A DNA stretch of 64,000 bases from Corythucha ciliata (Eukaryota; Arthropoda; Insecta; Hemiptera; Tingidae), in NCBI GenBank assembly GCA_038030265.1, contig CM075943.1:2294001-2358000 (forward strand), given 5' to 3'. Positions 37,501-48,264 of the stretch are shown here, one piece after another. The notes under the pieces are model-generated. The model worked only from the letters and a program-made list of their open reading frames with translations, was not told where the DNA came from and did not search any database. Positions within the stretch are counted from its first letter, which is position 1. Each line of letters opens with the position of its first letter. A program made the position numbers and the translations under genes.

Positions 37501-38758
37501 GGGATGACAATTGTCAAGTCCCACTCACACCAACCAACTTCCAACTTCACTCGCGTTGCAGTTTTTGGCCTAGTAACTAAGTTCCGGAACTGCCTTCAGG
37601 TCGAAAACTTGACCATTGTCATCCCGAACATTGAGGATTACAATTGGACTGGATTAGATTGTATACTCCCGAGTCCAGAAAAATCGTCAAAACCTACTGC
37701 AAGATAAAAAACTGCATTTTCGGCGCTTACGGCCCCTAATAGAGACGTTTTGGCCGAGGCCGGAAAAAATGACTGATGTTCGCCCACATGAGCTCTCAGT
37801 GGTTTCGACAAAAGTTGTATATATTTGAAATTGGACGGAACCTCGTATCTAGGTGTTGTCGATTTCTAGGAACTGAATTTCCATTTTTGACCGAACGGGT
37901 GTCCCGGTTCGTCAATAGGGTGATTCGCGCTTTGTACGACCGAAAAGAAGCGTTTATGGGCGAGCCGTTGATGGCGTCACTACGTGGGGGCCATTCCCCC
38001 AGTTGCCTTCAATGCCATTGCAGTTTTTGCAAATTGTCGGCATTTTTTTCTGTTGGTTTTCGGCCATTCCAATGTAAAAAAAATCTACAGTAATGCATGC
38101 ATGAAACTGTAGCCGTAGGAGCCTACGTTGTCTGTCTTCCCTCGTTGAGGTGCGTTAGAAACGAACCGGTTTCGGCTGCTCGCCATCTTCAGCGTCTGTA
38201 ACGCTGAAGCGCGCAGGCGTAACGCACCTCAACGAGGGAAGACAGACAACGTAGGCTCCTACGGCTACAGTTTCATGCATGCATTACCTACTAACCCTCG
38301 TAGTCTAAGCGATCATACTAACAATATCAAAAATCTACAGTTTTTGGGCTAGAAACTAAGTTCTGGAGGAGCCTCGGGTGTCAAAACTGTTCTGGTCCGT
38401 CAAAAAAGTCCAAAATGGGCTGGCCTGGCCCATGGAGACGTTGTCAACCCTCGCTCGGATATCCTAACGGAGGAGGGCAATAGAACAGCAGTGAGCAGCG
38501 CCCCTCAATCAACAGGCAGTTCAAACCCATATTTCAGCTCGACAGACATCTTCACGTAAATGAATGGACAGAAAAAAACAATTAACAAAACAAGAAGCAC
38601 TTACCGCTGTATATCTCGCCGAAACCGCCTTTACCAATTGAAGGCCCTAAAATCCATCGTTTCTTTGTCGTATCAACCAGGACTTCGCCTTCAGGCAATC
38701 TTTCAGGGAACTTGTGCAGTTTAGCCGAGCGTCCCTTCGGATTTGCTTTAGGCGGCAT
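34589..38758 (-). CDS. VRK1: VRK1-type serine/threonine kinase
   Basis: A nuclear kinase of the VRK family (Drosophila ballchen type); known targets in the family include BAF and histones. Exons (minus strand): 38758-38605, 36135-36083, 36019-35950, 35868-35672, 35610-35394, 35330-35157 and 35100-34589, giving 458 codons plus stop with closing phases. Glycine loop IGKGGFGEIY is at residues 41-50, and the ATP lysine is in YVIKI (K68). The catalytic loop YAHGDVKGLNLLL has D174, with HGD instead of HRD as usual for VRKs. The metal-binding motif is VDYGLAC (D196), with DYG for DFG. TQRGDLEILGYNLLHWLSGK follows. The C-terminal 165 residues are basic and Ser/Thr/Lys-rich with KKTKK-like clusters, probably nuclear localisation. 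The start is the first ATG (MPPKANPKGR). Intron 1 is 2.5 kb and holds an array, a long palindrome and a young MITE. The gene is head-to-head with the zyxin-type gene. Confidence 0.94.
36470..37120 (-). repeat. 30-bp-period array in VRK intron 1, orientation B
   Basis: Repeats such as CGCGGCTAAAATTGGAGAAA, GCGCTAATTCATGGC and CGCGGCTAAAATTTAGAAAA follow each other at about 30 bases. It is the same family as 3240-4167, 24720-25680 and 60410-63790, and it lies between the array-free exon 2 and the palindrome at 37148. Confidence 0.8.
37148..37994. mobile_element. 847-base palindrome in VRK intron 1
   Basis: The left arm (37148 to about 37519) and right arm (about 37609 to 37994) are close reverse complements, for example CGTAGTGACGCCATCAACGG against CCGTTGATGGCGTCACTACG and AATGTTCGGGATGACAAT against ATTGTCATCCCGAACATT. 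The loop is about 90 bases. The right arm has a short extra segment near 37845-37865. Because the arms mirror each other, the two apparent reading frames starting MFAHMSSQWF on opposite strands are the same sequence read twice. No transposase is recognised. Confidence 0.85.
38091..38286. mobile_element. Young MITE with perfect 67-base arms
   Basis: 38091-38157 and 38220-38286 are exact reverse complements over 67 bases, starting TAATGCATGCATGAAACTGT. The 62-base centre includes the internal hairpin CTTCAGCGTC / AACGCTGAAG. The word AAAAATCTACAG stands directly before the left end (38079-38090) and again at 38329-38340, 42 bases after the right end, so the inserted unit may extend to 38328 with a 12-base duplication. 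Perfect arms imply a recent insertion or recent copying of one arm. Confidence 0.85.
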
Positions 38759-39584
38759 GTTGATCTTATTACTACCACTTGATAAACAAAATGAAAATGA
38801 ATAACGTCGAAAACAAATAAAATTATTAACTAAGGAACGCTTAAACGAGAAGAAAATTCGTTAGCTTCTTCCCTATCATATCTGGCAACTCGACTCGAAC
38901 CCTATTTTGGCGCCCCCATCATTTCTTCTTCTTTCATCACATGGACTTTGAATTTTACAATGATGCCAAATTAAAATATGAAGGGTCTAATTTTGATGGA
39001 AAAAGGATAAAGATGAATATTTATTGACGAAAGAGATGATCGAATAAAAACTAATGAAATAAAATAATGCGAAGTAAATGCACCAGAAAATTGATAAGCA
39101 ACTCCTCCCTTCTTGTTTTGTTATCATAATTCGACGAATGTCAGTCATTATGATGTGTGTGTGTGTTTATTGAATTGAGGATTGAGGTCGTGGTCCTCAA
39201 ACCACTTTTATTCCTACTTTATTGCGTTTATTATCTTGTTTGCTATCGCGAGTATGTTTGACTCTTGAATTTTTATATTAATTTTTGCGCCGTAATCGCT
39301 GTGCCCCCGGCCATAGCTCACTTCACATTTATATTTCTGTTTTCACACCCACCCAAAATGAAGATCACGCTTTGTACCTGTGAATACTGAAACATGGGAA
39401 TCCTGGGAGGATTACTCACACCTTTTCCGTACACTTTGTCAGAAGAACGTGTCGTGTCTTGGATGATGACTCATTGATTCAAAAGAGGGTTGTTTCATTC
39501 AGTGGGGTTGACGTCACTTTCAAAACGCGATTCACTTACAACACTTGAGTTTCACTGACAGTCTTTTGAAAGTGTTAACTAGCC
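38759..39584. promoter_or_regulatory. Shared 5' region between VRK and zyxin-type genes
   Basis: Only 826 bases separate the divergent start codons, so both promoters and both 5' untranslated regions must lie here unless there are upstream exons. It contains a short GT run near 39157. I could not assign a TATA box or initiator with confidence. Confidence 0.5.
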
Positions 39585-42500
39585 ATGGAGGGGTATTTGG
39601 ACAAACAGTTCGCGGGTATGAAAATCAACACTGCCGAAGGACAGCAACCTGTGAAGAAAATCGGGCCAGCCGTCCCTCCGAAACCGAAGAAACCTCAGAT
39701 TCCATTGGTGAGTCCTGTTAGCTTTCTTATTCTGACGCTGTCTCATGGGCATAGCCAGAGGTGGGCAGCTGGGCTCCCCTAGACATGAAAAGCGAAGCCA
39801 TAGTGGGTAAGCTGCCCACCCCTAGATGCATTCATAACTACAAATTCTACAGGGTTCCGTCAAAATGTGGAATAATAATGTCTCCTTTCTCTCTTCCTCG
39901 GTGTACCTTTCCAATGAGCAAAACTGCCAATTTTGCCTCGAAGATTGACACTTTGGCCAATAAAATTGAAATTCGGTGCGTCCAGGTTGCAATATGAAGT
40001 AAAGACAAAATCAGTTGAGCATCCCACAGTCTGTCATTTGATTGTCCATTGAGTCTGTTGATCGATTTATGAGGGAAACGTGCGAAGTCTTGGTAGAAAT
40101 CCCCAGTTGTGGACCTCTTTCAGGCTATACAGCTAGTTTATGCGGGGAGCGGGAAAATTGGACATTTTCCAGGCCGTTTATGGGTTCCCGAAGAGGAAAT
40201 TTCCGTTTAATGCCCACCTTGGATTTTTTTCCAGACTGGACCGTCAAGTCGCCCTCTTTCCCCTGCCACAGCCAAAAGTACCTACTCAAGAAATGAACAT
40301 TAGTGCTCCACCCTACAGCAAGTTACATCGGAAGTCCAGAAGTAGTTTCTGTGACCAGTAGCCTGGCTCATTAAAAAAATGAATATTCACTGATTTTACT
40401 TCCATGTTTTTCGTTGCTGGAAAAACAATTTCGCGAAGTGGCCTAATTCAAAACCCACTTTCGCGGGTTTACCACGTAAAAACCAATTTTCGCGGGTCCG
40501 GCCGATCGAAACCCCAAATCCCCCCCCCCCCAACTTTACGCGTCTAGCTCACCAAAAAATCTTGTTGCTGAAAACCCAATTTAGCTGGGCTACCTAACTG
40601 ATAACCCAATTTTGGGGATAGGTATTTCTAGAAAAAAAAAAAAAAAAATCCGCGTGTCTGTCTTACTACAAAATAATTTCTCGGATTTCAGCCAATCAAA
40701 GGAGTTTCGCAGAGTAATGATTTTCTGGGGGCCCCAAGCAAGAAATTTGAGTTTTCTGGCAGAATAGCTAAACTTTTGAAACTGTGAGTTACAGGGTGAG
40801 AAGGGTGTGCATTCACGATTTCGTGTGTAGGAGAATAGTTCTAGGGATAAACTAGCTACCTATCTGGTTTTTGGCCATGCGTAGTATTTTTGAAGTGTAT
40901 TTCCTGCCTGTTTAGATGGATTATTGTTGAAGAAGAGAGGGTTTTGTTCCCTCAAAGGTATATTACTGACGTTATACGCTCTCTGAAATTGCAATCTGCT
41001 TTAACAAAACACAATCATGGATAAAAAATGTTTCCATTTTTTTTTAAAATAGAAAATTCAACTACCATCAATGTTTTTAGATAACTGATGCCCGCGAACG
41101 AGAGACGTGTCCAACATTTTACTGGGTAACCGATTTCTTCTCTTTCAGATTCCAAAAAGCTACGCAATTAATGGACCAAGCGAACCATCCTACACTTCAC
41201 CTCTACAAAGTACTAGTCCAGAAAAACGACCTACGGCAACCATCGGACCTATCTACTCAAACATAACAAGTATGCTTAGTCTTTTTTAAGATTAAAAAGA
41301 ACTAAAGAATTATCAGAGTGTGCTCCTTCCACTCAGGCTACTCTAATGGAGCTAAGCCCGATTCAAATAATACTTATAGCAACGCAGAAATGTTCGCCAA
41401 GGCGGGGAAGTTCAGCAAAGCCGAGCCCCAGGCACCTGTTTACAGCAATGTCGCTCAGACGAGTACTTACAGCAACGTTCCCAGTTATGCTAACATTGGT
41501 GCGTTTCCGATTCTTCTTTCCACCCTTTCGTAACATAATTATTTTTTCATTTTTTCTTCTATTAGACGAAATCCCACCCATGCCTGAGATTCCCGATTAC
41601 AACGATTTCCCCCCGCCACCTGCCGACTTCCCACCACCTCCCTCTCCAGTCAGCTCAAGCTATTCAGAACTGAGACGAGCCACGCGAAGCAACACTATGC
41701 CGGACTACGATCCTTACGCTCCTTCTTCGCAAGCCTCTCAGGCCGGATCGTCAACGTACGATTCCATCTACGAGCCGATCACTCCTCGACCACCGAGTGG
41801 ACTGTCATCCCGGTCCAACTATTCGCTGTACGCGCCGTCGCGCGTGACAACGAGATCGCCACATGAGGCTGAAGTTGATGCGTTGACTGACCTTTTGGTT
41901 CAGTCTATGGACTCGCCGTCCACAGACTCCGATGTTTTTGGTAAGTTTGACATTTAAGATTGTTGCTGGTTGTTGCTTTATTTGTTTGCCGTCGAAGGTG
42001 ACTGCTGTAAATGCGGGGAGAGGGTTGTAGGCGAAGGCAACGGGTGCACTGCTATGGATCAAGTGTATCACATTGAGTGCTTCACCTGTGATCACTGTGG
42101 TGTTCAACTCCAGGGAAAGCCATTCTATCCACTCGAAGGGAAACCGTATTGCGAAGCAGGATATTTGGTACGATGCTTTTTTTAAAGGCGGAGGTGGGAA
42201 TAATATGGACCCAGTTGAGTACTAATATTTGGTAATTGTATTTAGTCAACTCTGGAAAAATGCTCGGTTTGTTTGAATCCTATTTTGGACCGCATTCTTC
42301 GAGCTACCGGAAGACCATACCATCTTCAATGTTTCTGTTGTGTCGTTTGCGGTAAAAGCCTTGACGGTATTCCATTTACTGTTGACGCCACCAACCAAAT
42401 TCACTGCATCGAAGATTTTCACAAGTAAGCCACTTGATGAAAAACAAAACAAAAGCAAATAGGAAGTATGAATTTATCCTTTTTTTTTTCAGGAAATTCG

Positions 42501-42809
42501 CACCGCGCTGCTGCGTCTGCCAGCTACCCATCATGCCTGAGCCAGGAGAAGACGAAACTGTTCGAGTGGTGGCTCTGGACCGAAGTTTCCATCTGGCTTG
42601 TTACAAGTGCGAGGTATGGCGGTGTTTCCTATTATTGAGCTCTGAATTCTTAAGGAAAAGCTCGTTCCCTCTTCTAGGATTGTGGCCTCTTGTTATCATC
42701 TGAAGCTGAAGGACGCGGTTGTTATCCTTTGGACGACCACGTTCTCTGCAAAAGTTGCAACGCTAAAAGGGTTCAAGCTCTCACGTCACACATGACTACT
42801 GAGCTCTAG
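39585..42809 (+). CDS. Zyx: Zyxin/LPP-family protein with three LIM domains
   Basis: A cytoskeletal adaptor of focal adhesions and cell junctions. Exons: 39585-39707, 41149-41269, 41337-41498, 41566-41940, 41998-42167, 42246-42424, 42493-42613 and 42678-42809, giving 460 codons plus stop. The N-terminal half is disordered: a proline/lysine stretch ([13 protein letters not shown]), several YSN repeats, and at about 150-161 two FPPPP motifs ([13 protein letters not shown]), the consensus for Ena/VASP EVH1 domains. A leucine-rich stretch, [12 protein letters not shown], before the LIM region resembles the nuclear-export/LD-type segment of the family. LIM1 starts at CCKCG (about 263), LIM2 at CSVCL and LIM3 at CCVCQ, with the Zn-binding C/H spacing kept (for example [33 protein letters not shown]). 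The protein ends TTEL, a class I PDZ ligand form as in LPP. Whether it is nearer zyxin or LPP I cannot say; arthropods usually have one such gene. Confidence 0.93.
40410..40690 (-). repeat. CGCGGGTTT-type array in zyxin intron 1
   Basis: Units such as AACCCACTTTCGCGGGTTTA and AAAAACCAATTTTCGCGGGT are the reverse form of the CCGCGAAATTGG family, about 35-50 bases apart. They include a C run at about 40520. Intron 1 (39708-41148) also begins with a CATGGGCATAGCCAG sequence at 39744 that resembles a hAT-type end, but no matching right end was found. Confidence 0.55.
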
Positions 42810-43639
42810 TCTCATTTTTCGAATGCTAACATTCGTATATTGTTTTAATTTTATAGATTTACTGGGCTTTGAACATTCCTTTCGTGCCAAAATAATTGCT
42901 CACGTTGACATTCCTGTTCGTTTTAAGTTTTTCATGTACATTCCATTTAATATAATCGTCTATCTCTATGTAGTCCACAATCGTGAATAATAAGGTGAGA
43001 GCGTTTTTTCTACGAATGCTAGTTTTGTTATCCAACTCTACTGCTCAAAGGGAGTGTGTTTTACCATGCCTTTCCTGGTAAATAACCCCAGCCCACAATG
43101 GGGGGAGGGGCATGGGCGAACAGGTCCCGTCCCAACGCTATCATTCCCTATTATCCATCCATTATCCATTAGGAAACCTGGGGAATTCCAAAATCCATAT
43201 TGTTTGCCAACACAAAACAAAAAACACATTGGCGGTCGGCCAAGGGAAGTGACCGAGTCACCGTGTGGGAGAAAATCGTTCAATTTTTTCTACAAAGTTT
43301 GTCCAACTCACTAAATCGAAAATCCACATCCACCTTTCACAAAAACTCGTCACAGCTTTGTGATTCAACTATTCATCCAAAGGACGAACATTGACTCCCA
43401 CTCTAGTCATGTTTAGCTAAAAAAATTAGTAGCAAGTCCGCGGACCTCGTGGACGTGGATAACGTTTTGCGTATTTACTCACTTTTCTCCACTCCACACC
43501 ACAAATGAGAAAGACAGGGCCTCCTCTTCTACTACCACATCTCGCCTAGAAGGCAGCGCGCAAGCGCTCTGAGGTCCTTTTTGCATTTCATCGAATCACT
43601 CGCTATACACCTCGAGTGAAACGTTAAAAACAGTAGTTT

Positions 43640-44470
43640 GGTCTCCATAAATTCTCTAATCTGCGCAAAAAAAATGGAAACTTTGCCCCGAAAACTTACT
43701 TTTTGGTCTGAATGAAGTGCTCATAGCCCCAATCGACTATCTACTCAACCAGAAAACGATAAATTTAACAATAAAATCGGTAGCTTTGATTCTAAATCCT
43801 GGAAAGTTAGTCCTAGAAATGGATTATCCAAGTATCCACAATTCAGAAGGTCAGTAATATTTCCTATAAACTTGGAAATCATCAATGGAACCTTCAAGCC
43901 TCCCCCCCCCCACGGGGTGATCATTTTCACTCTCACAAGGGTGTAAATTTACCCACACAGTTTGAATTTTCGAGCCAAAAGTCATCAATTATGTACTTCA
44001 GAAACTGAAGCAGAGACTGACTTCACTGTCGACAAGTAAGATGCTGAGGGGTTTCCAGATTCCTGGCCGATATGTGAATTTCTGAGGCAAAAATCATTAC
44101 ATTTCAGATCAAGAAGTGAGCAAATTCAGCTTCCAGACAATTTTTAACTTCTGAGTAAAAGTGGGTGATTCTGTCAGTTTCTGCAGTATATAACAAAACT
44201 ATAAGTAGGTCTGGCTGTACTCAGTAGGGGCTGGCCCCCTGAATCAAGTGCTGATCTCACCCTTTTTTAAGGCAAACTATGTATATGGGATGGAATGGGC
44301 GGGAGGAGGGGCTTGATCTTCGCCCCCTCCCCCCTGATCCAAAATTCTTCCACCGCCACTGGCTGTACTATGATTTTCTGACGGTATTTTACCGGTTTCT
44401 GGGTGGGAAACACTCATTCTGCCGCTAAATTGACTTTCTGAGTGAAAAAACCTACTCCGCCATTCGGTCC
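43640..44470. repeat. Third short-period family, second block
   Basis: Phrases such as CTTTGCCCCGAAAACTTACT, GAAACTGAAGCAGAGACTGAC, GATTTTCTGACGG and AAATTGACTTTCTGAGTGAAA recur at loose 35-45 base spacing. It is related to 23270-23800 and is very degenerate. Confidence 0.4.
44222..44361. mobile_element. 140-base hAT-type MITE with perfect 8-bp duplication
   Basis: GCTGTACT is present at 44214-44221 and again at 44362-44369. The left end is CAGTAGGGGCTGG and the right end, reverse-complemented, is CAGTGGCGGTGGAAG. Subterminal G/C-rich blocks (GGCCCCCTGAATCAAG against CTTGATCTTCGCCCCC) extend the pairing. It is too short to encode anything. Confidence 0.8.
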
Positions 44471-47168
44471 CCTAAACAGTAGGCAATACTCAAAAGGGGT
44501 GAAAAACCTATAATGTGGTAATCTAAGTTGCTATGAAGCCAACAAATTTCGCACAAAAAATATTTGAACACGATATATTTGCTCTCATACAAAAAAACAA
44601 TTTTTTCACTGTTGGTTTTGGCTTTAAGGCATGAGTTAATATTCGCCTTGATCATAATTCAGGCCAAAAGCCATCAATTAGTAGTTGGCCATTTAGGGAA
44701 ACAGTTGTTGTGGATGATTTCCATTAGAAACTAGTAGAATACTGCCCACATGAGCTAGTTCCCAAGTGGCCAACACAGCGCTGCCCGAATTATGAAATAG
44801 GCGATATACAACGCTAGCATCCCTGAAGGGCTGTCCCTAGAGACGAACAGCGAGCTGTAGTGATTCCCACCTTTTACTTCCTTGGAAAAGGCAAAAAAAA
44901 TCTTTTTTTGAGCTGACATCAGATTCGTGTTCCTGCTGGACCCCTTAAAGTTTACTATTTTCCTAATTTAATATTTTTTTTGTAAGGTACGACTTAACCG
45001 AATCGTTGATGATAATTAAGCGATAAATCAACAAGAAGCGGCAAAAATTAAAGAACTAACAGGTCCAACGTACGGATGGAGGTGTTGACTGGATGCAAAG
45101 ACTCACCCACAGAGACGCGTGACCTGTCCTCTCACTCGAATTGCCGTTCTACGAACGTTTCGCTTTCGCTGATTGCTCTCACTCGCGACGCGCTAGGCTG
45201 TTAAGAAGTGATTTAAACACAAATAAAACTCCAATTAAGCACTTTTAATTGAGAAATTTCGCGAAGGGACGAGAGGATCTCTATACCCTTGGACTGGCGC
45301 GCAATTACTAGTCTAACCTATCAAAACCTGGATGAATCTGGTGTGGGAGTGGAGGGGGGTCATCTTCACAGTTGGGGAACAAATGAGAAGCGATAAGATT
45401 TCTTTTGTTTTTCTATTCTCTGATCTGTAATTCCCAGTGTTTGTGAAGTGATCGCCCTCGGCTTGATTTTTCGCATTTAATCCTGTGAGTTTCTTCTTTA
45501 TCCAGAGACCATCGTCGTAGAAATTACAGGAAATGCCCCGTTTGGGTGAGTACTTTTGTGTTTGATAGTTTTTTTCACTTAGAATTAAGTTTGAGGCGTA
45601 AGAGGTGAAAGAGTTGGGCTCTCCTGGATTAAGGGTTGGTCAGCCTACTCGATTTTCTCAAAAACCTTTAGGCCCTTTTCTTCGAAGGACCTTATTTCTC
45701 AGTGTATAATGACGTCGTTTTTGCTTTGTTGACCCTAACAGTCAAGAACCGACGTCACCGACGTTCATTAGTAGCTTGTACAGGTTACCGCCTACGTATC
45801 ATAAAAGGCCGTCGAGATTGAGCCCGGCGGCACGTTCACGTTAGGTTCTGCTCGCATTCTTCATTTACGGATCAAATGGCCATTTTTTTGACGTGCTTTC
45901 GTTAGTCGTTCCCCGCATGGTTCGGTTGATATCCGGGGGCAAAGCGTCTTAGCTCTCCTTCGGCTCAAAGGAGTAGGTCGCGGCCTTTCCTTGAGCTCCA
46001 TGTGTTCATCTCTGTGGTCTGTGTCTAGAGTAGAGCCCTTACAGCGACTAATACTTCGGGGTTTAGCCTCCATAGTCCATTATACAGGCGTCCTGTTTAA
46101 CAAAGCGCACACAGCCCCCCCCCCAATTATAATTTAGCCACCGACTGGCTATGTTATCTCGTGTCGTGAGTGAGTAGCTTGTGTGATTTAGGAGTGCTGT
46201 CTCGTTTTTTTAGGAGCTTTAGAGAATAGCCTCCGGCCCTTGCATCTCTAGTGCTTGGGCTTTATTTACTGTCAGTAATTATAATAATAATTATTGGTTT
46301 TCGTGACGAAGCTAGCGCGGATGAACAGCGACGCATCGCCGTGACCTGCAGTCCACTCCCAGGCTGGGAGACCCGCCTTAATTTTCAGTTTTATTTGAAA
46401 TATAGCTAATATGGCTTTTCATATTTTCCCTCTTGAAGCTCGGTGCGGAAGCATGATCACCTGCCTGTTTAAAAAAACATCCGGTCACTACCGGCGAGGG
46501 TAATTTGTTTTTTTTTTCACCCTTTTAAAAAAATGCATCGAGTGCCCTGAGCTTTACTCAGGGGTGCTCATGCAGCTTCATGCTGGCCCCAAAGCCTATA
46601 GCGCTACTCCTTCAACCCCCACTCACTCTTAATTACAATAACTGCTCCAACTACCACTTGACTAGACTGTAGACCTGCAAACCATTTGCAATGCGGCCCA
46701 GCTAGTTAGAGTGTGGACCAGGTGCAAAGTGCCCACATCAGATGACGGGGAAGGGCGTACTCGCGCCCTCGGTAGGAATGCTAGGGAGATGCAACTTCAG
46801 CAAACAGTGTTTTTCCTCTTCTCACACACAAAAAAAGTTCCCCTTGTAATAACTTTGCTCTCATCCCACGTTTATAGAAAGGCAAGGTAATTAACAAGGG
46901 GTATTATACAGTCGAAAAACAAGACAGCGATTTCACGCATAGCTGAATCACTGACACACACCGTCACAGGGCTGCCCATCCCCCTTCACACCAAAATATG
47001 ACAGTTGTATCCCCTCCCCCCGCCGAAATTGAACGGAAAACCAACATGCCGCAAATCATAACGTGTAGATCCACGAAATTGTTGTTCGTTTATGAGTGGT
47101 CTGCGAAATTTGTTTTTTTGGGTGCGTCAGCCCCGCGAAATGATCCAATTCACCATAATTTAGTTTTT

Positions 47169-48264
47169 AGCCAGGTCAAGTTAGCGATCTTTTTCCTAGC
47201 GATCTTTTTCAGAGAAGATAGCGATCCTTACCAGCGATCTTTTTTCTGTCAACAGAGAAGGGGGTGGGGAGGGGGAAGAAAGGGAGCACAGAAAGAGTGG
47301 GGGGGGGCATTGTCACCATAAACACAAAATAAACGCACACGAACGACATGAATACGGGCTGAGGCAGGATCGCTATTCCCTAGCTTGACAATATCGTTAT
47401 AAAGTGTCGTGCCACAACCATCTTCGGTTTGGGACCTCAAGAGACACCCCCAACGCATAAAACATGCCCGCCAATGACATAAGTACAGGCGGGGGCGGTC
47501 TGGGGGCAGGATCGCTGGCATGCCAATATCGTTATAAAGTGTCGTGCCATAACCAACTTCGGTATAGAACCCCTACAGACACCCCCGACGCATGAAACAT
47601 GCCCGCCAATGACATAAGTATACAGGCGGGGGCGGTCTGGGGCCAGGATCGCTGGCACGACAATATCGTTATAAAGTGTCGTGCCACAACCATCTTCGGT
47701 AAAGAACCTCTACAGACACCCCCGACGCGTAAAACATGCCCGCCAATGACATAAGTACAACTGTCATTGTCATGCCAGAGATCCTGCCCCCAGACCGCCC
47801 CCGCCTGTACTTATGTCATTGACGGGCATGTTTTATGCGTCGGGGGTGTCTGTAGAGGTTCTATACCGAAGATGGTTGTGGCACGACACTTTATAACGAT
47901 ATTGTCATGCCAGCGATCCCGCCCCCAGACCGCCCCCGCCTGTACTTATGTCATTGGCGGGCATGTTTTATGCGTCGGGGGTGTCTGTAGAGGTTCTATA
48001 CCGAAGATGGTTGTGGCACGACACTTTTTAACGATATTGTCAAGCTAGGGAATAGCGATCCTGCCTCAGCCCGTATTCATGTCGTTCGTGTGCGTTTATT
48101 TTGTGTTTATGGTGTCAATGCCCCCCCCCACTCTTTCTGTACTCCCTTTCTTCTCCCTCCCCCTCCCCACCCCCTTCTCTGTTGGCAGAAAAAAGATCGC
48201 TGGTAAGGATCGCTATCTTCTCTGAAAAAGATCGCTAGGAAAAAGATCGCTAACTTGACCTGGC
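47169..48264. mobile_element. Foldback element with tandem repeats in its arms
   Basis: The termini are AGCCAGGTCAAGTTAGCGATC and the reverse complement of CGCTAACTTGACCTGGC. TTTAGTTTTT flanks both sides (47159-47168 and 48265-48274), a candidate 9-10 bp target duplication. The left arm holds short repeats of GCGATCTTTTTC, then three units of 135-137 bases (anchors GACAATATCGTTATAAAGTG at 47387, 47522 and 47659). The right arm mirrors this with two units (anchors ending 47906 and 48041). The centre lies near 47760-47790. Arms containing direct repeats and almost no unique middle are the hallmark of Foldback/Galileo-like elements. Apparent peptides such as VIGGHVLCVGGVCRGSIPK come from the repeat unit and recur on both strands. 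Confidence 0.85.

Larger units (their letters stand above)
42810..47168. other. Intergenic between zyxin-type and TAK1 genes (first part)
   Basis: There is no supported gene. It holds the 3' untranslated region of the zyxin-type gene (no clear AATAAA), third-family array units at about 43640-44470, a 140-base hAT-type MITE (44222-44361), an ATG exon-like scrap at 45534 (MPRL then GGTGAGT) with nothing convincing downstream, and C runs near 43904 and 46114. Confidence 0.5.

Noticed and set aside
39744..41148. hAT-type element in zyxin intron 1
   Set aside because: A left-end-like CATGGGCATAGCCAG is present, but no right end or repeated octamer was found within the intron.
45534..45860. Possible first exon (ATG CCC CGT TTG then GGTGAGT)
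   Set aside because: Only four codons, with no in-phase downstream exon that I could support before the foldback element.
45861..46073. Basic 70-residue minus-strand frame
   Set aside because: No motif, no splice support and a composition typical of a chance frame in a GC-richer patch.
47437..48048. Open frames rich in VIGGHVLCVGGVCRGSIPK on both strands
   Set aside because: They arise from the tandem unit of the foldback element and appear mirrored on both arms, as expected of non-coding repeats.
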